DNA of 32,070 nucleotides from Pelomicrobium sp036803785 (GTDB taxonomy: Bacteria; Pseudomonadota; Gammaproteobacteria; Burkholderiales; UBA6910), in the NCBI RefSeq assembly GCF_036803785.1, contig NZ_DAIRTR010000019.1, positions 1-32,070 of the forward strand. Reading direction: 5' to 3'. Of this stretch, positions 7,343-15,494 are shown piece by piece (the stretch's first letter is position 1; every line of letters begins with the position of its first letter). The notes under the pieces are model-generated. The model was not told the DNA's origin. It ran no database searches and saw only the letters and a program-made list of their open reading frames with translations. Both the position numbers and the translations under genes were made by a program.

Positions 7343-7531
7343 TCAGAGATCGCCGAAGGGGTTTTCGATGGCGTGGGGCTCGCGCCCGAGGCGGCTTGGC
7401 CAGGTGCGGGGATGGCGCTCTTGGCGCCAGCAGCCGAGGGCACGGTACTCCCCGGAGGCGTCGCCGAAGGACTCCGGGTCTTCGGCCGGCGGAGGGAGCC
7501 GCTCTTCGAGGCTCTTTAACACTGCGCTCAT
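7343..7531 (-). CDS. Possible small protein, 62 residues, unknown
   Basis: A 62-residue frame begins at ATG 7531 with a good AAGGAGA six bases upstream and ends 151 bases before the aldehyde dehydrogenase start. The protein is hydrophilic and proline- and arginine-rich, with one Cys and no membrane segment. It ends in IENPFGDL. I do not recognise the family. The ribosome site and its position at the head of the aldehyde dehydrogenase transcript argue that it is real. The high GC content, which makes chance frames common, argues against. It could also act as a translated leader. Confidence 0.5.
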   Translation of the reverse strand: MSAVLKSLEERLPPPAEDPESFGDASGEYRALGCWRQERHPRTWPSRLGREPHAIENPFGDL

Positions 7532-7928
7532 TGTGGGTCTCCTTCTGCCGCGCTTGTGGCGCGGGGTTCCCTCGCTCTTTCACGATATGAAAAAGCTACG
7601 CGAGATATGATAGCGCAAGACGTATAATGAGAGGTTACCATTTCTATCATTTTTTCTTATGATCGGGCGGAACCGAACCAGACGGATCAATGATCCCGGG
7701 CGGATCCCCGCTTTGCTGGGGGTAATTCAAGTCGATGGGGCGAAAGGGGCCGATCGGCCTAACCGAGCGCTTTCGTAGCGAGAGCATGGGGCGAGCGCCG
7801 GCCTTTGCCCTCGCGGCCCTCGAATGGGTGTGGCCTAAACCTCTAGGCTCCTGGTTCGAGATACCGTGGCGAGGGGGCGGGGTCCGGCGGCGGTTCTCCC
7901 CTCTGACGGGACGGAACTCATGGCACCC
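7532..7928. other. Intergenic stretch with an AT-rich core and repeated motifs
   Basis: These 397 bases hold no convincing gene. About 7580-7665 is strikingly AT-rich against its surroundings and carries GATATGA twice (7584-7590 and 7604-7610, exactly 20 bases apart), TATGATA (7606-7612), TATCAT (7645-7650) and ATGAT (7659-7663). The last two are part of an ATCAT-N8-ATGAT inverted repeat. This is probably the promoter and operator region for the leftward small-gene/aldehyde dehydrogenase unit, though no good -35/-10 pair can be named. The rest (about 7700-7928) shows nothing I can interpret. Confidence 0.5.
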
Positions 7929-9044
7929 TCAGCCTCGCGCCGCTTCCCGCTCGGCGAAGGTGTCGTTACGCACCCAGGGGCGGCAGCGCAGATACTGGTT
8001 GGGGTAGTACACCGACGCGCCCAGCTCGGCGGCGGCATGCCAGGCCCAGCGGGGGTCGTAGAGCATGCCCCGGGCGAGGGCCACCAAGTCGGCCTGGCCC
8101 TGAGCGATGATGGCCTCGGCATGCCGGGGTTCGGTGATCATGCCGATGGCGACGGTGATGAGGCCGGTCGCGTGCCGGACGGCTTCGGCGAAGGGCACCT
8201 GGTAGCCGGGGTAGGTCTTGATATGCTGATTCTTCACGAGCCCGCCGCTGGAGACGTCGATCCAGTCGCAGCCCAGTGCTTTAAGCGCATGGGCGAATTC
8301 CAAGGTGTCCGGCAGGTCCCAGCCACCTTCGGCCCAATCGGTGGCCGACACCCGCACCCCGAGGGGCCGGTCCTCGGGCCAGACCGCCCGCATGGCGGCA
8401 AAAACTTCCAACGGAAAGCGCATGCGGTTCTCCAGCGTGCCCCCATAGCGGTCGGTGCGGCGGTTGGAGAGGGGCGACAGAAACTGGTGCAGCAGGTAAC
8501 CGTGGGCGCAATGGAGCTCTAGGGCGTCGAAGCCGATCCGGGCCGCCCGCTGAGTCGCGGCGACGAAGGCTTCGCGGATGGCCTCGATCTCTTCCAGGCC
8601 GAGGGCGCGGGGCATTGGGGCGCCTTCGCCCGAAGCCACGGCCGAGGGGGCCACGGGTTCCCAGCCCCCTTCCTCGGGCATGAGCCGCCGGCGGCCTTCC
8701 CAAGGCGGGAGGGTGGACGCTTTGCGGCCAGCGTGGGCCAGCTGGATTCCGATGCGGGCGCGTCCGTGGTGTCGGCAGAAGTCCACGACCCGCTGCAAAG
8801 CCCGTTCGTTCTCGTCCGAATAAAGACCCAGGCAGTAGGGGGTGATGCGGCCGCGGGGCTCCACGTCCGTCATCTCCACCATGAGGAGTCCCGCGCCCGA
8901 CACCGCGAATTGACCCAGGTGCATGAGGTGCCAGTCCGTGGCGCAGCCATCGACGGCGGAGTACTGGCACATGGGAGAGACCATGATGCGGTTGTCTAGG
9001 ACGATTTGGCGCAGGCGTATCGGCTGAAAAAGATGGCTGAACAT
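7929..9044 (-). CDS. Old yellow enzyme, YqjM-type NADH:flavin oxidoreductase
   Basis: This 371-residue FMN barrel enzyme of the old yellow enzyme family has the markers of the YqjM ('thermophilic-like') class: C26 and Y28 in SPMCQYSA (the Cys that tunes FMN and an active-site Tyr) and the paired substrate-binding His in LHCAHGYL. SNRRTDRYGGTLENRMRFPLEV and the phosphate-binding end AIGMITEP and LVALARGMLYDPRW follow. Such enzymes reduce C=C bonds conjugated to a carbonyl, nitro or similar group using NAD(P)H; the natural substrate here is unknown. The start at 9044 is chosen for AAGGA 8 bases upstream and because it gives the exact Cys26/Tyr28 spacing. It is divergent from tctC across a 180-base region holding a LacI-type operator, so it may be co-regulated with the transporter. 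Confidence 0.93.
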   Translation of the reverse strand: MFSHLFQPIRLRQIVLDNRIMVSPMCQYSAVDGCATDWHLMHLGQFAVSGAGLLMVEMTDVEPRGRITPYCLGLYSDENERALQRVVDFCRHHGRARIGIQLAHAGRKASTLPPWEGRRRLMPEEGGWEPVAPSAVASGEGAPMPRALGLEEIEAIREAFVAATQRAARIGFDALELHCAHGYLLHQFLSPLSNRRTDRYGGTLENRMRFPLEVFAAMRAVWPEDRPLGVRVSATDWAEGGWDLPDTLEFAHALKALGCDWIDVSSGGLVKNQHIKTYPGYQVPFAEAVRHATGLITVAIGMITEPRHAEAIIAQGQADLVALARGMLYDPRWAWHAAAELGASVYYPNQYLRCRPWVRNDTFAEREAARG

Positions 9045-9095
9045 CGCTCGATTCCTTCGCTGATGGGCAACACTCGGGCGATCAGACAGCATAAG

Positions 9096-9123
9096 AGTAT
9101 TCCATTGGGAGATGGTGATGTAA
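9096..9123 (-). promoter_or_regulatory. Possible leftward promoter for the old yellow enzyme gene
   Basis: Read on the - strand, TTACAT (9123-9118) and AATACT (9101-9096) are separated by 16 bases. The fit to sigma-70 consensus is only moderate. The -35 box lies inside the operator palindrome, which would fit joint control of both directions. Confidence 0.3.
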
Positions 9124-9133
9124 GCGGTTGCAT
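9118..9133. promoter_or_regulatory. LacI-family operator palindrome
   Basis: ATGTAAGCGGTTGCAT is a 16-bp even-centred palindrome with two mismatched pairs. It has the AAnCGnTT core typical of LacI/GalR-family operators. It overlaps the expected -35 zone of the rightward tctC promoter, the usual place for repression. The obvious candidate regulator is the LacI-type protein encoded at the end of the tct operon. Confidence 0.65.
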
Positions 9134-9148
9134 TAGCGCCCTGCTTCG

Positions 9149-9154
9149 TATAAA
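9149..9154 (+). promoter_or_regulatory. Probable -10 box of the tctC promoter
   Basis: TATAAA at 9149-9154 lies 71 bases before the tctC start. No good -35 box precedes it: GTTGCA at 9127-9132 is 16 bases upstream but matches poorly. That poor -35 overlaps the operator, suggesting regulated initiation. Confidence 0.45.
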
Positions 9155-9224
9155 GTGGCCTCTCGGGCCCTGAAGCAGGTACAAAAAGGGCCTGTGCATT
9201 TCATCGAACGAGAGGAGACACACA

Positions 9225-10196
9225 ATGACTCGCATGCAGCTCATCCGCCCCTTTGTCGCGGCGGTGCTGGTCGTGGCGGCGGGCGCCGGAGGGTGGCCCG
9301 CGGCCCAAGCCGAGGAGAAGTACCCATCGCGTCCGGTGGAAATCGTAGTGCCTTGGGGGCCGGGCGGCGGTGCCGACCAGGTGGCGCGCCATGCGGCCAA
9401 GATCCTGGAGGAGGTGCTCAAGGTTTCTTTCCCGGTGGTAAACGTGCCGGGCGCCACGGGGCAGACCGGTCTCACCAAGATGCTGACCGCCCCGGCGGAT
9501 GGCTACACCATCTCCATCATGACGGGAGACACCTTCAGCCTCCTGGGCAGCGGGGCCAAGCTTAACTGGAGCCTCAAGGATTTCGTGCCGGTGGCCATCA
9601 TGATCCGCCAGCCGTCGGCGTTTTTCGCCGCCGAGAACGGTCCGATCAAGAATTGGAACGATCTGGTGAACGAGGCGAAGAAACGGCCCCTCAAGGTGGC
9701 GGTGACCGGCTTCGGCAGCCCGGACGACATCCATGTCAATTACTTCAAGAGCAAGGGCATCAACATGGTCTCGGTGCCCTTCGCCAAGCCGGGCGAGCGC
9801 TATAGTTCCATTCTCGGCGGCCACGCCGATCTGCTGTACGAGCAGCTGGGGGACGTGAAGAGCTTCCTCGACGGCAAGCAGATGCGGCCGATCGTCGTCT
9901 TCGATTCCAAGCGTTTTCCCGCCTTTGCCGACGTGCCGAGCTCGGCTGAGCTGGGCTATCCCATCAGCATCTACCAGTTCCGCATGGTGATCGTCAAAGC
10001 GGGCACCGATCCCCAGAAGATCAAGGTGCTCTCGGATGCGCTCGCCAAGGTGGCCGCCGATCCGAGCTACAAGGCGTACCTCAAAGACCAGTACGCCCTG
10101 GAGGATAGCTACATTGCGTCCGACGGCGCCCAGAAGTTCCTGGAGAACGAGCTCAATAACATGAAGAAGTTCGCCGCCGAAGCCGGGATGAAGTAA
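9225..10196 (+). CDS. tctC: Tripartite tricarboxylate transporter, periplasmic binding protein (Bug/TctC)
   Basis: This 323-residue secreted receptor begins with a signal peptide (basic start, hydrophobic run to about residue 28, cleavage probably after WPAAQA). The mature part starts with the Bug-family hallmark YPSRPVEIVVPWGPGGGAD, whose PWGPGG loop helps hold the ligand carboxylate. GATGQTG and the ADGYT motif follow, ending near 323 as usual. Bug proteins bind di- and tricarboxylates, aromatic acids or sulfonated acids; the ligand cannot be read from the sequence. GAGGAG lies just upstream of the ATG. It is the first gene of the transporter/CoA-ligase operon and is separated from tctB by a strong hairpin, which probably keeps its mRNA more abundant than the membrane parts. 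Confidence 0.95.
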   Translation: MTRMQLIRPFVAAVLVVAAGAGGWPAAQAEEKYPSRPVEIVVPWGPGGGADQVARHAAKILEEVLKVSFPVVNVPGATGQTGLTKMLTAPADGYTISIMTGDTFSLLGSGAKLNWSLKDFVPVAIMIRQPSAFFAAENGPIKNWNDLVNEAKKRPLKVAVTGFGSPDDIHVNYFKSKGINMVSVPFAKPGERYSSILGGHADLLYEQLGDVKSFLDGKQMRPIVVFDSKRFPAFADVPSSAELGYPISIYQFRMVIVKAGTDPQKIKVLSDALAKVAADPSYKAYLKDQYALEDSYIASDGAQKFLENELNNMKKFAAEAGMK

Positions 10197-10212
10197 AGGA
10201 AAGTCGCTCCCT

Positions 10213-10243
10213 CGAGGGCCGGCTGCCTGGAAGCCGGCCCTCG
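10213..10243 (+). other. 12-bp perfect hairpin between tctC and tctB
   Basis: CGAGGGCCGGCT (10213-10224), a 7-base loop, and AGCCGGCCCTCG (10232-10243) form a perfect stem 16 bases after the tctC stop. No T run follows. It most likely protects the tctC 3' end or attenuates readthrough, raising the ratio of binding protein to membrane subunits. Confidence 0.7.
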
Positions 10244-10296
10244 CGCTCCGCAACCCTGCCGGGGCTGGACCGGGGGACGCGAAGGAGGAGTGGAAA

Positions 10297-10854
10297 ATGA
10301 TCGTCGAGCGGCTCAAGCGGGCGCTGCCCTACGCGGTGGTACTGGCCGCCGGGCTTTATCTGTTCCACGTGGCCAACCAGATCGAATATTTTGCGCCGTC
10401 GGGCCGGATCGGCCCTGACGCCTGGCCCAAGATAGTGATATCCCTGCTGATTGCGGCAAGCGTCTATGGGATCGTTCGCGCCCTGACCCGCGCGGGCGCC
10501 CAGAACCCAGCCGCAGAAGCCCTGGTGGAGGGACCGGCGGAGGAGCCCCATCCGAGCCCCGCCGAGGCGGACAAAACCTACCCCGGGTTGCTCTTGCTGG
10601 GCGTGCTCGCCACCCTCGCTTATGTGGCCCTGGTGCCTACGCTGGGTTTCTTTCTCGCTACCAGCACCTACCTCATCGCCTTCATGGTCATCGGCCGCTA
10701 CCGGAACTGGCCGGTCATCTTTTCCACCGGCATCCTGGGTGCGCTGCTCATGATGTTCTTCTTCATGCGGGTGGTCTACATTTCCCTGCCCATCGGTAAA
10801 GAGCCGTTTTCTGCGGTCACCCTGTTCCTGATGAAGGTGATGGGCATCAAGTGA
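10297..10854 (+). CDS. tctB: Tripartite tricarboxylate transporter, small membrane subunit TctB
   Basis: This 185-residue inner-membrane protein has about four helices: residues near 8-27, 42-62, 91-125 (a long hydrophobic stretch probably holding a re-entrant turn or two helices) and 135-160. An acidic, proline-rich loop lies between the second and third segments. This layout is that of TctB, the poorly conserved small subunit that partners TctA. AAGGAGGAG a few bases before ATG 10297 gives a strong ribosome site. It sits between tctC and tctA and ends 13 bases before the chosen tctA start. Confidence 0.88.
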   Translation: MIVERLKRALPYAVVLAAGLYLFHVANQIEYFAPSGRIGPDAWPKIVISLLIAASVYGIVRALTRAGAQNPAAEALVEGPAEEPHPSPAEADKTYPGLLLLGVLATLAYVALVPTLGFFLATSTYLIAFMVIGRYRNWPVIFSTGILGALLMMFFFMRVVYISLPIGKEPFSAVTLFLMKVMGIK

Positions 10855-10867
10855 CGAGGCGATGATC

Positions 10868-12427
10868 ATGGACAACGTGTTGCAGCATCTCGCCGTCGGC
10901 TTCGTCCATGTGTTCGAGCCGTGGAACCTGGTGGCGCTGTTCGTGGGCCTGGTCATGGGGCTACTGGTGGCCGTGCTTCCGGGCCTGACCCTGGTGATGG
11001 GGGTCGTGCTCGCCCTACCTTTCACCTACAGCATGGACGTCATCCCGGCCATCATCCTGCTCACCGCCATGTACGTTTCCGGCACCTATGCTGGGGCCTG
11101 GACTTCGATCCTGTTCCGGGTGCCGGGCGAGCCCATGGACGTGCCCCTCCTGTGGGATGGCTACACCATGGCGCGCAAAGGCCAAGCGGCCCTCGCCCTG
11201 GGCTGGACTCTGACCGCCGCACTGGTGGGCGGACTGGTCGCCGCTACCTTCACGGTCGCGGCGGCCCAGCCCATCGCCAGGATCGCCCTCACTTTTTCCA
11301 CGCCCGAGTATTTCGCCATCCTGTTCTTTGGCCTGGCGAGCGTGGTCTCCTTGGGCGGTGGCTCCCTCACCAACGCCTTCATCAGCCTATTCATCGGGCT
11401 GCTGATCGCCAGCGTCGGCATCGACGACACCTACGGGTCGGAGCGCTTCACCTTCGGCGTGGACATCCTGCGCGACGGCATCGACTATCTGGTAGTCATG
11501 GTGGGCGCCTACGGTCTGGGGGAGGTGTTCGCCCGGATGGAAACAGGCTTCAAATCCGCGCCGCTGCAAGCGGTGGGCAGCGTGAAGACGCGGCTCCCAC
11601 GGCTGCGCGACATGTGGCGCGCCAAGATCACCTACTTGCGTGGTTCCCTGACGGGCATCGTGGTGGGACTGGTGCCGGGAGCAGGCGCCACCATCGCTTC
11701 CTTCGTCTCCTACGGAGCCGAGATGCAGTACGGCAAAAAGAAGGACCAGCTCGGCACTGGCATCCCGGAAGGCATCGTCGCGCCCCAGACGGCGGCCACC
11801 TCTTCGGTGGGCGGCGCCCTGATTCCACTGGTCACCATGGGCATTCCGGGCAGCGGCGCCACCGCCATCATCCTCGGCGCCTTCCTGCTTCATGGATTGC
11901 AGCCGGGGCCCCAGGTGTTTGCTAACAGCCCCAATATCGTGTACGCGATGTTCGCCTCCCTTTTCGTCGGCATCGTTGGCATGTGCCTGATCGGTTACTT
12001 CGCCGCGAAGGCGCTGGTCAAAGTGCTCGACTTTCCCGAGGCGGTGGTGTCTGCCTACGTGGTCATGTGCTGTTTCCTGGGGGCTTTCGCCGCCCGCAAC
12101 AACGTAACCGATCTGTGGCTGCTGGCGGGCTTCGGCATTCTCGGCTATCTGTTCGAGCGCTTCCGTTTTCCCATCACCCCCCTGGTGCTAGGGGTCATCC
12201 TGGGGCCTCTGGCCGAAACCAACTTCATGACCACCATGGTCAGCTATAACAACGACTGGACCGTTTTCTTCACCCGGCCGATTAGCGGCACCATCATGGC
12301 ACTTGCCATCCTCGCCCTGGTGTTTCCGTTGATCCGAACCCAGCTGCGCAAGCGCAAGCTTACCCGTGCCGCGGAGGCGGGGATGATGGCGCGCGGGCCG
12401 GGACGCACCAAGGAGATCGGCTCATGA
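10868..12427 (+). CDS. tctA: Tripartite tricarboxylate transporter, large membrane subunit TctA
   Basis: This protein of about 519 residues is the permease subunit, with roughly a dozen membrane helices in two related halves. Family signatures are the glycine-rich GLLVAVLPGLTLVMGVVLALPF near the N-terminus, GLVPGAGATIASFVSYGAE in the middle and TMGIPGSGATAIILGAFLLHG. They mark the sodium- or proton-coupled substrate path. Two in-frame ATGs lie close together (10862 and 10868). The second is preferred because GAGG at 10856-10859 is then 8 bases away instead of 2. The stop overlaps the next gene's ATG (ATGA), showing translational coupling to the acylating aldehyde dehydrogenase and so linking transport to metabolism. 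Confidence 0.95.
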   Translation: MDNVLQHLAVGFVHVFEPWNLVALFVGLVMGLLVAVLPGLTLVMGVVLALPFTYSMDVIPAIILLTAMYVSGTYAGAWTSILFRVPGEPMDVPLLWDGYTMARKGQAALALGWTLTAALVGGLVAATFTVAAAQPIARIALTFSTPEYFAILFFGLASVVSLGGGSLTNAFISLFIGLLIASVGIDDTYGSERFTFGVDILRDGIDYLVVMVGAYGLGEVFARMETGFKSAPLQAVGSVKTRLPRLRDMWRAKITYLRGSLTGIVVGLVPGAGATIASFVSYGAEMQYGKKKDQLGTGIPEGIVAPQTAATSSVGGALIPLVTMGIPGSGATAIILGAFLLHGLQPGPQVFANSPNIVYAMFASLFVGIVGMCLIGYFAAKALVKVLDFPEAVVSAYVVMCCFLGAFAARNNVTDLWLLAGFGILGYLFERFRFPITPLVLGVILGPLAETNFMTTMVSYNNDWTVFFTRPISGTIMALAILALVFPLIRTQLRKRKLTRAAEAGMMARGPGRTKEIGS

Positions 12428-13851
12428 GCACGCAGGCAGGAAAGGTCGTCTCTATGGGCGCGGGCGAGATCGTGGCGGAGCTGGTGGCGCGGGCCCGTGC
12501 CGCCCAGCGCATCTACGACCGTTACACCCAGGCCCAAGTGGACGAGGTGGTCACCGGCGCCGGCTGGGCCATCGTGGAGCCCGAGCGCAACCGCAGGCTC
12601 TCGGAGCTGGCGGTCAAGGACACGGGCCTGGGGGTAGTGGCGGACAAGATCCTCAAGAACCGGCGCAAGACCATGGGGTTGCTGCGGGACTTGAAGGGAG
12701 CGAAATCGGTGGGGGTGATTGCCGAATACCCCGAGAAGGGCCTGGTGGAGATTGCCCGCCCGGTGGGCGTGGTGGGAGCGATCACCCCTTCCACCAACCC
12801 GGCGGCGACGGTGGCCAACAAAGTGATCAACGCCCTCAAGGGGCGCAATGCCATCATCGTGGCGCCCTCGCCCAAGGGCGCCTCCACCTGCGCCCTGCTG
12901 CTCCAGTTCATCCATGCCGAGCTCGATCGGGTGGGTGCCCCCCGAGACCTGGTGCAGATGCTGCCGAGCCCCGTGTCCAAGGAGCTCACCCACGAGCTCA
13001 TGCGCCAGGTGGACCTGGTGGTGGTGACCGGCTCCCAGAACAATGTGCGTGCCGCCATGACCAGCGGTACCCCCGCCATCGGCGTGGGGGCGGGCAACGT
13101 AGTGGTGATCATCGACGAGACGGCCGACCTCCCCGATGCCGCCGCCAAGATCGCCGCTTCCAAGACCTTCGACAACGCCACCAGCTGCTCCTCGGAGAAC
13201 CACTTGGCAGTACTGGAGAAGGTGTACCAGCCTGCTCTGACGGAGCTCGAGAAACAAGGCGGGGCACTGCTTACGCCCGAGGAGAAGGCGAAGCTGCAGA
13301 AAGCCATGTGGCCCGACGGCAAGCTCTCGCCTGCGGTCATCGCCCAGTCGGTGGCGCGCATCTGTGAAGTGGCGGGGCTTGCCCGGGATAAACTAAAGAA
13401 AGCGCGCTTTCTCATGGTGGAAGAGACCGGGGTGGGCAAGGACTATCCCTTCTCGGGGGAAAAGCTCTCTCCGGTGCTCACCGTCTACCGGGTCAAGGAT
13501 TTCGACGCAGCCTTCGATCTGACCTGCCGCATCTATGCCTACCAGGGGGCGGGCCATTCCATCGGCATCCACACCCAGGACGACGCCCATGTATTGCGCC
13601 TGGGGCTAGAGGCGCCCACCTGCCGGGTGATCGTGAACCAAGCCCACTGCTTCGCCAACGGCGGCAATTTCGACAACGGGTTGCCCTTTTCCCTGTCCAT
13701 GGGGTGCGGTACCTGGGGCAAGAACATCATTTCCGACAACCTCAATTACCGCCATTACCTCAACATCACTCGCATCGCCCGGACCATCCCGCCACGGGAG
13801 CCCACCGAAGAGGAGCTGTTTGGCGAATACCGGCGCAAGCACGGGATATGA
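12424..13851 (+). CDS. CoA-acylating aldehyde dehydrogenase (SauS/EutE-like)
   Basis: This 475-residue enzyme of the CoA-acylating aldehyde dehydrogenase group interconverts acyl-CoA and aldehyde with NAD(P)H. Evidence is the nucleophile C255 in DNATSCSSENHLAV, VGVVGAITPSTNPAAT, DLVVVTGSQNNVRAA and GVGAGNVVVIIDETAD, with no C-terminal alcohol dehydrogenase domain. Known relatives include EutE, butyraldehyde dehydrogenases and the sulfoacetaldehyde dehydrogenase SauS. It lies directly between a transporter and a CoA ligase, with a LacI-type regulator next. The natural reading is reduction of the CoA thioester made by that ligase, as in the SauS/SauT sulfoacetate pathway. The start ATG overlaps the tctA stop. 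Substrate assignment is inference: the sulfoacetate route would also need Xsc, which is not seen here. Confidence 0.88.
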   Translation: MSTQAGKVVSMGAGEIVAELVARARAAQRIYDRYTQAQVDEVVTGAGWAIVEPERNRRLSELAVKDTGLGVVADKILKNRRKTMGLLRDLKGAKSVGVIAEYPEKGLVEIARPVGVVGAITPSTNPAATVANKVINALKGRNAIIVAPSPKGASTCALLLQFIHAELDRVGAPRDLVQMLPSPVSKELTHELMRQVDLVVVTGSQNNVRAAMTSGTPAIGVGAGNVVVIIDETADLPDAAAKIAASKTFDNATSCSSENHLAVLEKVYQPALTELEKQGGALLTPEEKAKLQKAMWPDGKLSPAVIAQSVARICEVAGLARDKLKKARFLMVEETGVGKDYPFSGEKLSPVLTVYRVKDFDAAFDLTCRIYAYQGAGHSIGIHTQDDAHVLRLGLEAPTCRVIVNQAHCFANGGNFDNGLPFSLSMGCGTWGKNIISDNLNYRHYLNITRIARTIPPREPTEEELFGEYRRKHGI

Positions 13852-13869
13852 GCGATTCACCCCGAAGCA

Positions 13870-15435
13870 ATGATACGCACTGTCCGACAGTTCATTGACC
13901 TACAGGCTCGGGAGCGGCCGCAGCAGCCCTACCTGATCGCTCCGGAAACCGGCCGTATCATGACCTACGCCCGGCTGCGAGAGCACTCCGTCGCGCTCAC
14001 TCGGTATCTTCTCGCCCGCGGGCTCGCGAAGGGCGACAAGGTCTCTCTCATGCTGCACAACGGCTACCAGACGGCGCGGCTGTTCCTCGGGATCATGTAC
14101 GGCGGCTTCGTGGTCTCGCCGGTCAACCTCTTGTCCCAGCCCAGCCAGCTCAAGTACGTACTGGAGCATTCCGATACCCGGCTGGTGTTCGTAGGCCCCG
14201 ACTTTGAAGAGCGGGTGAGAACCATGCTCAAGGAGGTGGCGCGGCCGCTCGCCGTACAAGTGATCGACGTGGACGCCGAGGAGATCTTCGATCCTGGGGA
14301 GCTGCCCGAAACGGCCTTGCCCGAAGTGAGTGAGGAAGACGACGCGCTCCTCATGTACACCTCGGGTACCACCGGGCTGCCCAAAGGTGTGGTGCTCACC
14401 CACAAGAACGTGATTTCGGGCGGGCTTTTCGTGACCCAGGCCCACCGGCTCACTGCCAGCGATCGGGTGTTGTCGTCGCTCCCCCTCTATCACATCAATG
14501 GACAAATCGTGACGGCGGTCTCCCCTCTGGTGCACGGAGGATCCGTCGTCATGCCTCACCGCTTTAGCGTCTCGAGCTTCTGGGATCTGGCGTGCCGCTA
14601 CGACTGCACCTGGATCAACGTGGTGCCTACCATCATCTCCTACCTGCTCAACGCCTCCGATCCCCGGGAGAGGGGGCTGGACCTGTCGAAGATCCGCTTC
14701 TGCCGTTCGGCTTCCGCGCCCCTGCCCCCCGTCCAACACAAGGCGTTCGAGGAGAAGTTCGGCATCGGCATCATCGAGACCTTTGGCATGACCGAGACGG
14801 CGGCCCCCTGTTTCACCAACCCCCTGGAGCCGTCGCGGCGCAAGATCGGCAGCCCGGGCCAGGCCTTCGGCAACGAGGCCAAGGTCATCGACCCCGAGAC
14901 TGGCCAGACCCTGCCGCCCGGCCAGGCGGGGGAATTGATGGTGCGGGGCGACAACGTCATGCGGGGCTACTACAAGGATGCCGCTGCCACCGCCAGGACC
15001 CTGGAACCCGATGGCTGGATGCACACGGGGGACCTGGGCTACATGGACGAGGAGGGCTTCGTGTTCGTCACCGGCCGCATCAAGGAGTTGATCATCAAGG
15101 GCGGTGAGAACATCGCGCCCCGAGAGATCGATGAAGCACTGCTCAAGCACCCAGCAGTGCTAGAGGCTGCCGCGGTGGGCATTCCCGACGAGCACTACGG
15201 CCAGGAGATCGCCGCTTACGTTGTGCTTAAGGAAGGCTGCGAGTGGTGCACTGAGGAAGAGCTCACCGAGTTTTGTCGCGAGCAGCTCGGCCGCTACAAA
15301 ACCCCCAAACAAATCCGTTTCGTGGCCGACCTGCCCAAGGGCCCCTCAGGCAAGGTGCAGCGGCTCAAGCTCCTGGAGCTAGACGCAGCGCCCGGCGGCG
15401 CGAAGGCACAGGGCGGCCGGGCCCAGGCGGCGTGA
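13870..15435 (+). CDS. AMP-forming acyl-CoA synthetase (SauT-like position)
   Basis: This 521-residue member of the adenylate-forming (ANL) family makes an acyl-AMP and then an acyl-CoA from a carboxylic acid. The motifs run in order: the phosphate loop YTSGTTGLPKGVVLTH, LSSLPLYHINGQ, ETFGMTET, GWMHTGDLGYMDEEG, the hinge and domain-swing region GRIKELIIKGGENIAP, and the catalytic lysine in GPSGKVQRLK near the end. The acid substrate is not readable by eye. It begins 18 bases after the acylating aldehyde dehydrogenase, so the pair probably works in sequence: acid to acyl-CoA to aldehyde. The same ligase/dehydrogenase pairing occurs in sulfoacetate degradation (SauT/SauS). Other short or functionalised acids remain possible. 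Confidence 0.9.
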   Translation: MIRTVRQFIDLQARERPQQPYLIAPETGRIMTYARLREHSVALTRYLLARGLAKGDKVSLMLHNGYQTARLFLGIMYGGFVVSPVNLLSQPSQLKYVLEHSDTRLVFVGPDFEERVRTMLKEVARPLAVQVIDVDAEEIFDPGELPETALPEVSEEDDALLMYTSGTTGLPKGVVLTHKNVISGGLFVTQAHRLTASDRVLSSLPLYHINGQIVTAVSPLVHGGSVVMPHRFSVSSFWDLACRYDCTWINVVPTIISYLLNASDPRERGLDLSKIRFCRSASAPLPPVQHKAFEEKFGIGIIETFGMTETAAPCFTNPLEPSRRKIGSPGQAFGNEAKVIDPETGQTLPPGQAGELMVRGDNVMRGYYKDAAATARTLEPDGWMHTGDLGYMDEEGFVFVTGRIKELIIKGGENIAPREIDEALLKHPAVLEAAAVGIPDEHYGQEIAAYVVLKEGCEWCTEEELTEFCREQLGRYKTPKQIRFVADLPKGPSGKVQRLKLLELDAAPGGAKAQGGRAQAA

Positions 15436-15494
15436 GACGCCGGTCGAACCGGACCGGGTCAACGCGGCGGCACGCACGGGAACGCCTGGGTCAT

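Noticed and set aside
7623..7628. Perfect TATAAT on the + strand
   Set aside because: No suitable -35 box upstream and no + strand gene follows; downstream lies the 3' end of the old yellow enzyme gene on the opposite strand. An antisense transcript cannot be excluded.
7840..7875. tRNA-like T-arm (GGTTCGAGATACC)
   Set aside because: The bases around it do not form the T-stem, and no acceptor, D or anticodon arms fit.
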